64,000 bases of DNA from Botryococcus braunii. Lineage: Eukaryota > Chlorophyta > Trebouxiophyceae. The stretch lies in the NCBI GenBank assembly GCA_002005505.1, contig KV908358.1:416183-480182 (forward strand), in the 5' to 3' direction. This document shows positions 51,301-64,000 of this stretch, one piece after another. The position numbers were made by a program, and so were the translations under genes. The notes beneath the pieces were generated by a model. It was given only the letters and a program-made list of their open reading frames with translations. It had not been told where the DNA came from and ran no database searches. Positions within the stretch are counted from its first letter, which is position 1, and every line of letters starts with the position of its first letter.

Positions 51301-53776
51301 GACTGAATGTGACTCTCTGTCACAGGGACCAGGGGAAGTGCAGCTAGAGGGTGATTCACATGAGGGGCATGAATTGCATGTGAGTGCAGTGAGGGGGGCA
51401 GCTACATGCAAAGCTGCAAATGGTCCCGGGGAGCTGAGCAGTATGGGTGGGTCTTGTTCAGTGACTGAGAGAAATGTAAGAGATGTGACCATGCAGAGTT
51501 CTTCTGGCAACCCGTCCAGTCAGAGCACTCCTGGACGGGACTGTGGTGGCAGCCACCGGTCAGAGGAAGCATCATATGCTTTCTCTGCACCAGCCAAACA
51601 TGATTGTGAGCGGGAGACAGGATCTGCATCCTTGACTCCATGTAAGGGACGAGAGGAGGAGGTGAATCAGGAGCACAGACATTGTGGAGACAGACCAAAT
51701 TACAAGTGCTCACTGAGAGGTACCTGTGCCTGGGAGAGTGATGTCAGAGATGTGAGGTCACTCCCAACAGTGACATGCAGTCGGTCTGAGAGGCATGTGG
51801 ATCACATAAATCAGGGGAAGTATGCAGACACTCTGCCATATCCCGATGTTGCTTGTGAGAGACCTGAAGAGTCTGAACTCTTGCAGGCATGTCAGAGTGT
51901 GTCTGAGGAGGTGAATCGGAAGTCTGGACAATGTGAAGGGATTCCAAATTACAAAGACTGTCCGAGAGGTACCTGTGCATGGGAGGATGATGTGAGGGAT
52001 GAGCAGAGTAACTTGTGCAAAGCCAAGTGTGAGTCCAAGCGAGAGCGTGCTATGAGAGAGCATTCTACTTCTACTGGAGAGCCTGTGATGTGTAACTCAG
52101 CGAGTGTCAGTGGAAGAGTAGTGGGTTCTGGACAAAGTGAGAGAAAATCAGGCAATTCAGAGGAAAAGCACACAGGTGTCAGATTTGGGAAAATTCACGT
52201 TCCCTCTAATTTGAGAGAAGCACAGATGTCTCCCCAGTGGGAATACTGGAAGGCAGCTATGCAGGAAGAGCAAAATTCTCTAGATACTCATGAGGTCATG
52301 GAGTATGTTCCGAGACCTCGTGGACATAAGGTTATTCCAGTTCACTGGATATTTTCAGTGAAAATGGATGCACATGGCAATGTTGTGAGATTCAAGGCCA
52401 GATTAGTGGCACAGGGATGCAGACAAATCCCTGGAGTGGATGTGATGGAGGTCTTTGCTCCTACTAGTAGCTATGGAGCTAGAAGAGCTCTGCTTGCTGT
52501 TGCTGCAAGAGAGGGCTGTGAAATTCATCAGGTGGACGTTAAGACCGCCTTTCTGAATGGTGAGCTCGAGGAGGAAGTATATGTAACGCAACCTCCTGGC
52601 TTTGAGAATGGTGATAAGAATATTGTGTGCCGATTGAGAAAGGCGTTGTATGGCCTGAAGCAGGCTCCACGTGCCTGGCACAAAACCCTGAATGACAAAC
52701 TTGAAGTCATGGGGTATGAGGTGTGCAAGAGTGATGCGGGAGTGTATGTGAGATGCTCTACTGATGGAGGAAAGTCCTATGTGCTGATCTATGTTGATGA
52801 TCTTCTGATAGTTTCCAAGGGCATGTCAGAAATCGAGAGAGTGAAGGGACTTCTCAAGAAAGAATTCACCATCCATGATCTTGGGGAAGTGAAGGATTTC
52901 TTGGGATGTCAAGTGATGAGAGATAGAGATAAAGGGCTGATCACCCTGAGTTGCATCCCTAAAATCGATGCACTTGTAGAGAAATTTGGCTTGGATCTCG
53001 AGTCAGTGGGACCTGATACTCCCATGACAAAAGATTTCGTAATGTCCCAAAGGCCTGCACCGAGAGATGGGAGCGACAGCATTGGTGCTGGCAGTCCACT
53101 ACCTCCAGGTCACCGTTACTGTGAGTTAGTAGGGTCTCTTCTGTATATAGCCAACACCACACGTCCCGATATAGCTCAGGCAGTAGGTGTATTGTCTCGT
53201 TATCGCATATCTCCCACCACAGCACATTGGAATGAAGCCATCCGTGTGTTGAAGTATCTGAAAGGAACCCGAGATTTGGTTCTAACTCTCGGAGGGGGGG
53301 AGATAGAGCTAGAAGGCTATGTGGATGCCGACTATGGAGGTGATCAGGATCATCGCTTCTCTACCACTGGCTTTGTCCTCACTGTGTTTGGAGGAGCAGT
53401 AGTGTGGGGAAGTAAAAAGCAATCTGCTGTTGCCACTTCAACAGTGGAGGCTGAATTCATGGCAGCAAGTGCTGTTGTGAAGGAAGCAAATTGGCTGAGA
53501 GGTTTCCTGGAGGAAATTGGAGTGTTACCGTGGATAGTGAAGATTCATTGTGACAACCAAGGGTGTATAAACCACCTGAGGAATCCGGTGTACTCCAAAC
53601 ACACAAAGCATATTGCAATTAGCTGTCATTTCGCACGTGAAGCTATTGCAAAGGGGCAGGTTGAATTCAAGTACATTCAATCTGCTAGAAATGTGGCTGA
53701 CATTTTTACCAAACCACTAGTTAGACAAGTGTTTCTGGGACATCGTAACTCACTGGGACTGGCCAAGTTTCTGTGA
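48374..53776 (+). CDS. Copia-C gag-pol polyprotein, intact (1800 aa)
   Basis: Gag, protease, integrase, reverse transcriptase and RNase H in one frame; makes virus-like particles, cDNA and its integration. Approximate positions: Gag core ('FIGGYNIEANADWL') 130-150; CCHC 'CNYCNKKGHYWRDC' about 269-282; protease 'WLVDSGASVHL' about 370; GAG_pre-integrase HHCC ('HSRMGHPGETW', 'CEACIEGK') 520-565; integrase D,D,E at 'HIDTVGP' about 588, 'DRGTEF' about 653 and 'PQQNGAAERANR' about 685; a long linker (about 810-1280) with a twice-repeated cysteine motif; RT from 'WKAAMQEEQNSL' about 1292 with 'YVDDLLIV' about 1473; RNase H 'DADYGGDQDHRFSTT' about 1651 and 'DNQGCINH' about 1727. No missing catalytic residue noticed. 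It ends 18 bp before the 3' LTR. Confidence 0.97.
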   Translation: MTSKKKGSSASGASTSSSEPASSTPIREPCTPSTSRGSGDELPKIIPTNVKVHIKLKERGTNIIVWKNAFLAANESKGSLPAILEAMPGTAHDAAAMLLIYESVPEEWLGPLSNLPSAYDAYEFICRKFIGGYNIEANADWLQEMSQGMKHDETISQYVNRMINLKACLDRNNHALLDAHVATQIVQGLPDAAKEPGMITTAAAQPLEKLAGLLRNTAAAVGFDEYAPRQPRVLALGQGSSGANTPPAASAVHQQAQPTVSEAKSETKGICNYCNKKGHYWRDCRKRKRDEETQRNVVAAVQQLQGMWPQGPPHMGGPHPPAAQLAHPGLDAFPAWFQPPAPPPPPPGGMPYIISLNILKTPVRNSSLQSWLVDSGASVHLVNDVTLLHNPTVHAKPIPLHLATSDATGGIVASGSVCILSRVGVPLWIHHVQCVPSATSNILSVSAALRDGAVFRTDDVGAFTEVCGPNSWRSRISAEKGLFYIHQVVALSPSVNHRRISAAVKSKTPTQNSHNCARRYLWHSRMGHPGETWMQRLTNEDLVSGLDTSLCPCSNCPVYCEACIEGKTSRPPFGISSRPAVEPLDRVHIDTVGPIFPAAVTGERYWVTALDESSQLKAVLPVKSKDAISAAVRDLILYWQTQKKTKVKCVRCDRGTEFLNATFKEFCASQGTKLETSAPYTPQQNGAAERANRTLKERTRTLLAFAAASPTLWKEALETACTLLNMGPSTGRDRTPSELFFGYKPNVTPLRTWGCLAFVHIPDVQRSVFSPKTVPGMLTGYSASSKAYRIYVGGGIWKESRDVVFVEHLRGASRVGMSVSSTQSTEFLCPEPSASDTPPVFPGTSPGTTNISLETDLDDPHSEPEYLPASSNLPTQPVTGPPSEAEPEPESRRLCDPVEMDQTLEAVQDLARGVRQDSHLRPQMERAQEVLRPTRSDCRNHQLDGLTRAQRHEQRTAAKDLLLPQEKGESREREGLTECDSLSQGPGEVQLEGDSHEGHELHVSAVRGAATCKAANGPGELSSMGGSCSVTERNVRDVTMQSSSGNPSSQSTPGRDCGGSHRSEEASYAFSAPAKHDCERETGSASLTPCKGREEEVNQEHRHCGDRPNYKCSLRGTCAWESDVRDVRSLPTVTCSRSERHVDHINQGKYADTLPYPDVACERPEESELLQACQSVSEEVNRKSGQCEGIPNYKDCPRGTCAWEDDVRDEQSNLCKAKCESKRERAMREHSTSTGEPVMCNSASVSGRVVGSGQSERKSGNSEEKHTGVRFGKIHVPSNLREAQMSPQWEYWKAAMQEEQNSLDTHEVMEYVPRPRGHKVIPVHWIFSVKMDAHGNVVRFKARLVAQGCRQIPGVDVMEVFAPTSSYGARRALLAVAAREGCEIHQVDVKTAFLNGELEEEVYVTQPPGFENGDKNIVCRLRKALYGLKQAPRAWHKTLNDKLEVMGYEVCKSDAGVYVRCSTDGGKSYVLIYVDDLLIVSKGMSEIERVKGLLKKEFTIHDLGEVKDFLGCQVMRDRDKGLITLSCIPKIDALVEKFGLDLESVGPDTPMTKDFVMSQRPAPRDGSDSIGAGSPLPPGHRYCELVGSLLYIANTTRPDIAQAVGVLSRYRISPTTAHWNEAIRVLKYLKGTRDLVLTLGGGEIELEGYVDADYGGDQDHRFSTTGFVLTVFGGAVVWGSKKQSAVATSTVEAEFMAASAVVKEANWLRGFLEEIGVLPWIVKIHCDNQGCINHLRNPVYSKHTKHIAISCHFAREAIAKGQVEFKYIQSARNVADIFTKPLVRQVFLGHRNSLGLAKFL

Positions 53777-53780
53777 GGTA

Positions 53781-53794
53781 AAGGCAAGGGGAAG
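53781..53794 (+). promoter_or_regulatory. Polypurine tract of Copia-C
   Basis: aaggcaaggggaag directly before the 3' LTR; primes plus-strand DNA synthesis. 'aggcaaggggaag' precedes the 3' LTRs of Copia-A and Copia-D and, inverted, that of Copia-B, so this is the best-conserved non-coding site among the four families. Confidence 0.9.
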
Positions 53795-54485
53795 TGTTGT
53801 GTTAATTAATTTTATGCCTTTCCCTCAGAGGAGTAATAATGGCAAGTCTCCGTATGAAGACAATACCAATTAGGAAAGAGAGGCAGAACCCTGAGTTCTG
53901 CCAGGCAATACATGCATTTGAACGAAGACTATCATAACGCAAGTTACAGACACGTTTGTAGAAAGGAGGCATATGGGGCAAGCACGGATAGGGAAGGCAC
54001 TTGGTTGGAACTATAGTGGCACTCCGGGTGTCTATCAATCAGTTGCTAACCAGTCCTTGACTTGTATATGTCCGTGCCTACTTAACAACGCACAAGTAGG
54101 AGGACATCGTCTAACACCCTCCGTGCCGCCACCATGCAGGTGACTTAATCCTCATTGTATTCCTGGATTTAGCACTCAGATGAACATTGTTAGAACATGT
54201 TAGACATATAGAGTTGAGTTTAGCTCATCGGACAAAGTAATGAACACGACCTGGGTGAGAGCAGGTTAGGCGTGTTTGAACTGCGTCACCTTGTTAGGAG
54301 AGATGAGAGATATTGTAACACTTGGTTGGAACTATAGTGGCACTCCGGGTGTCTATCAATCAGTTGCTAACCAGTCCTTGACTTGTATATGTCCGTGCCT
54401 ACTTAACAACGCACAAGTAGGAGGACATCGTCTAACACCCTCCGTGCCGCCACCATGCAGGATACGCCAAGCCCAGAATATTTCA
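53795..54485 (+). repeat. 3' LTR of Copia-C (691 bp)
   Basis: Reads identical to 47346-48036, including both 142-bp modules. Followed by GTAAT, the target duplication. Confidence 0.96.
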
Positions 54486-54969
54486 GTAATCCTGCTTGGG
54501 CCGGGTTTGATGACTTAGAAAAAGGGTAATGTGTGCATGACCCTGCACCCGCGGGCAACGTATTAAAGTTATGTAAGCACCACCAGAAATCCCCGTGGCT
54601 CCCGCACATACACGAAGCTTCTCTGCCTCCACCCAGCATAATTAAGCCTTTTAGGAACAGCACAAGAGACCATCTCCGTCAGTTACAGGCGTAGACAATC
54701 GATTCGTGGGTGACCCCCCCCCCCCCCCCTTCTCCCCCAAAACAAGAAATATATGAAACACTCTGTCTGGAGAGCTAACAACCGCCCTCATGACCCCACA
54801 GCATCTGTATCAGGAAGTGTGGAAGTTTAATGTGCGCATTATCGTACCTGCCACCGAAGGTTTGGGTGGGACCCACGGGAGCAGATGGGGCCCCCATCCT
54901 ACCCCACAAGGTCCCGTGTACATGCATGCAGGAAGCTATGGTGTGATTGGGTAATAGGAACACGATAAT

Positions 54970-55002
<33 letters not shown>

Positions 55003-55536
55003 CAAGTTTAAACCGGTATGGCTGCACTGTGGTGCACCACACGTGTCCATGGGAAATGCACATTGGTGGTAGGCATATGCAGGGTGAGGGTGAGGGATGG
55101 ATATACGGGAGGGAGCTTCCGAACGCTCGGAAACGAGCCTACGTTGCTTCTTACAGACGTGTTCGGTGCTGTTAACCTAGGGTCTGACCCTTCTTTAAAG
55201 ACCAAAATTGCAGTAGGTCATGACTTTCTCAGACTTGGATTATACATACCTGGATTTCCGGTTTTTTAAAGAAAAAGCTCAAGCGGCAAATCGGTTAGCC
55301 AAAAACACATGTCCAGAATCAAATTCCTGATTTTCTTTAGTCATTGTGATTAAAAAGGGAAAGGCAATTTTTGCCTTTCTCCCCCCCCCCCCCCACTTTT
55401 TGAAATGCCAAAAAATTACCCCGTTGTGAGCTAGAGAGTACTGATCAGCTCTGATCTACAGAACTACAGACTTGATTAGCAATATTACTAACTAGGTAAA
55501 ATATTAGTTGTAGATCTCTCCAAGGTCATGATTTGA
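54486..55536. other. Unassigned, with homopolymers
   Basis: No gene recognised. Poly-C at about 54714-54729 and 55381-55394 and poly-T at 54972-55002. It lies between Copia-C and the stop codon of the CTD-phosphatase gene, so part of it should be that gene's 3' untranslated region. Confidence 0.5.
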
Positions 55537-62420
<6,884 letters not shown>

Positions 62421-62479
62421 ATGCTGGTTTCCTGAAGTCACCCAACCCCTGATATGTCATCAACTCACAAGAACCGCAT

Positions 62480-63475
62480 ATTAACCTCACACCAGCCATT
62501 GTCATTAACTCACCCCAACCTCAAACCAGCCTTCGTCATTTACTCACCCCAACCTCACGCCAGCCATTGTCACTAACTCACCCCAACCTCATCACAGCCT
62601 TCGTCATTACCTCACACCAACCGCATATCAATCTCAAACCAGGACTTGTCATTAAATCACCCCACCCTTACCCCCGCCACAAATATACTGGTTTCCTGAA
62701 GTTCCCCCAACCCCTCAACTTCTATTAACCCACACCAACCGCATCTCAACCTCACACCAACACTTGTCATTCGCTCACCCCAACATCACCCCAGCCTGGA
62801 TCATTAAATCACACCAACCTCATATCAATCTCACACCAGCAGTTGTCATTAACTCACCCCACCGTCATCCCCGCACTCATATGCTGGTGTCCTTAAGTCC
62901 CCCAATCCCTGATATGTCATTTATTGACACCAACCCCATATCAACCTCACCCTAGCCTTCGTCATTCACTCACCCCAACGTCAAACCAGCCTGTGTCATT
63001 ACCTCACCACAGCCATTATCATTACCTCACCCCAACCTCACCCCAGCCTTCTCCATTCACTCACCCCAACCTCACACCATCCTTTGTCATTTTACTCACC
63101 ACAACCTCACCCCAGCCTTTTTGTCATTACCTCACACCAGCCTTCCTCAGTACCTCACACCAGCCTTTGTCATTTACTCACCCCAACCTGACACCAGCCT
63201 TCGTCATCACCTCACCCCAACCTCACACCAGCCTTCATCATTACGTTAACCCAACCTCACCCCAGCCTTTGCCATTACCACACCCCAACCTCGGACCAGC
63301 CTTTGTCATTACCTCACCCCAACCTCACCCCAGCCTTCCCCATTTACTCACCCCAACCTCACACCATCCTTTGCCATTTTACTCGCCCCAACCTCACCCC
63401 AGCCTTTGTCATTACCTCACCCCAACCTCACACCAGCCTTTGTCATTACCTCACTCCAGCCATCATCATTAACGC
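62480..63475. repeat. Minisatellite, 25-40 bp degenerate units
   Basis: About 1 kb built from 'tcaccccaacctcacaccag' plus 'cctttgtcatt(a/t)', repeated some 25-30 times with variable spacing. It lies immediately upstream of the CTD-phosphatase start codon, so it may overlap that gene's promoter region. Plus-strand frames rich in P, H and T are artefacts. Confidence 0.9.
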
Positions 63476-63624
63476 GGAGCTGCAACTCCACCAAACGCAT
63501 CATCTGTAAGTCTATTCAAACAACCCCCCCCTCCCCAATTGTCTGAGAGCCTTGACCTTTGAGATTCCTTCGGCCAATGCCACTGCTCGTAAGGACTCAC
63601 AGCTGCGGACCCACCAAGCTCACT

Positions 63625-63740
63625 GTCGAGAACTCCATTTCAGAAACCCTAATCCACCAGAACTCCATTCCAGAAACCCTTATTCACCAGAACTCCATTT
63701 CAGAAACCCTATTCCACCAGAACTATATTTGGAAACCCTT
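63625..63740. repeat. About 30-bp tandem repeat, four units
   Basis: Units of 'aactccatttcagaaaccct' followed by 'aatccaccag'-like text near 63630-63735. Flanking 'cgtaaggactc-cagctgcg' also recurs at about 63590 and 63760. No gene recognised from 63476 to 64000. Confidence 0.85.
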
Positions 63741-64000
63741 CGTGCCTATGCCCTTGCTCGTAAGGACTCCCAGCTGCGAATGCACCAAGCTTACCATCGA
63801 AACTTCCATTCACAACTCCTTTTGTGCAATGCCCTTTGCTCCTGAGGATTCGGGAGTGTGGAGACCACCCCCCCCCCCCCCCGCCTCAGCATATGATAGG
63901 GTGATTCATCATTTAGGGTGATTCCATTCAAAGAACCCTTTGCGCGATGCCCCTGTCTGCCCCATCCTCGACATTTATTATTACATATGAAAGAGAAACA

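Larger units (their letters stand above)
47346..54485 (+). mobile_element. Copia-C: complete, apparently intact LTR retrotransposon (7140 bp)
   Basis: Two 691-bp LTRs (47346-48036 and 53795-54485) that read as identical, GTAAT target duplication at 47341-47345 and 54486-54490, primer binding site 48037-48049, ORF0, one uninterrupted gag-pol frame, and polypurine tract 53781-53794. Identical LTRs and an open pol indicate very recent insertion; this is the best candidate for an active element in the window. It landed 29 bp to the right of the solo LTR. Confidence 0.97.

Noticed and set aside
62764..63509. Plus-strand frame of 182 codons rich in P, H and T
   Set aside because: Translation of the minisatellite. 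Unit lengths are not multiples of three, so no repeat protein is maintained.
63620..63740. Telomere-like 'aaaccct' repeats (also near 56030-56490 and 61335)
   Set aside because: The heptamer occurs only within a 30-bp repeat or as scattered single copies. No uninterrupted telomeric array exists, so an interstitial telomere is not supported.

Overview
The window looks like nuclear DNA of a eukaryote with a repeat-rich genome. Host genes are split by GT-AG introns, several introns are filled with long (CA)n and (CT)n tracts, and most of the rest is retrotransposons and a rolling-circle transposon. The CTD-phosphatase gene at the right end has the plant/green-alga style active site, and the Copia families resemble those of algae, so a unicellular green alga is my best guess. 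No rRNA, plastid or species-specific marker fixes this.

Layout. 1-3.1 kb (-): a multi-exon RPA1-like OB-fold gene that runs off the left edge. 3.4-9.8 kb (-): a decayed helentron-type Helitron with a DUF6570-like segment, Rep (HUH), PIF1 helicase and a C-terminal endonuclease, with its 3' end amplified into 296-bp tandem units. 10-15.8 kb: a broken unknown reading frame, a long tandem array and unassigned DNA. 15.8-22.3 kb (+): Copia-A, 5'-truncated, with two in-frame stops. 22.3-23.8 kb: a Copia-C-type LTR fragment and the 3' end of a non-LTR element. 23.9-33.8 kb (-): a non-LTR reverse transcriptase gene split by Copia-B, which has near-identical LTRs and an AAAAC target duplication. 33.8-38.4 kb: palindromes, microsatellites and a second copy of the non-LTR 3' end. 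38.4-40.5 kb (+): Copia-D, a 5'-deleted pol plus 3' LTR. 40.5-43.4 kb: short repeats and hairpins. 43.4-45.4 kb (-): a two-exon polytopic membrane protein gene. 46.2-47.3 kb: a non-LTR 3' fragment and a solo LTR containing a long CT tract. 47.3-54.5 kb (+): Copia-C, complete, with LTRs that read as identical, a GTAAT duplication and one uninterrupted 1800-codon gag-pol. 55.5-62.4 kb (-): a seven-exon FCP1/CPL4-like RNA polymerase II CTD phosphatase gene whose exons all join in phase. 62.5-63.9 kb: minisatellites.

The most unusual material is in the Copia elements. (1) They carry a small extra gene, here called ORF0, between the primer binding site and gag. In two copies its N-terminus resembles the histone H3 tail, and it is followed by a PPxY motif and a conserved block; in Copia-A and Copia-B this ends in an acidic tail. 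In Copia-B the H3-like stretch replaces exactly the positions of K4, K9 and K14 (R, M, N). (2) All four LTR families carry a 135-147 bp module twice. The first copy always ends CAG|GT and the second CAG|G, as if the LTR contained an intron. (3) The primer binding site matches the anticodon arm of initiator tRNA-Met, which implies a half-tRNA primer as in Drosophila copia. (4) The integrase-RT linker has a repeated cysteine motif that I do not recognise.
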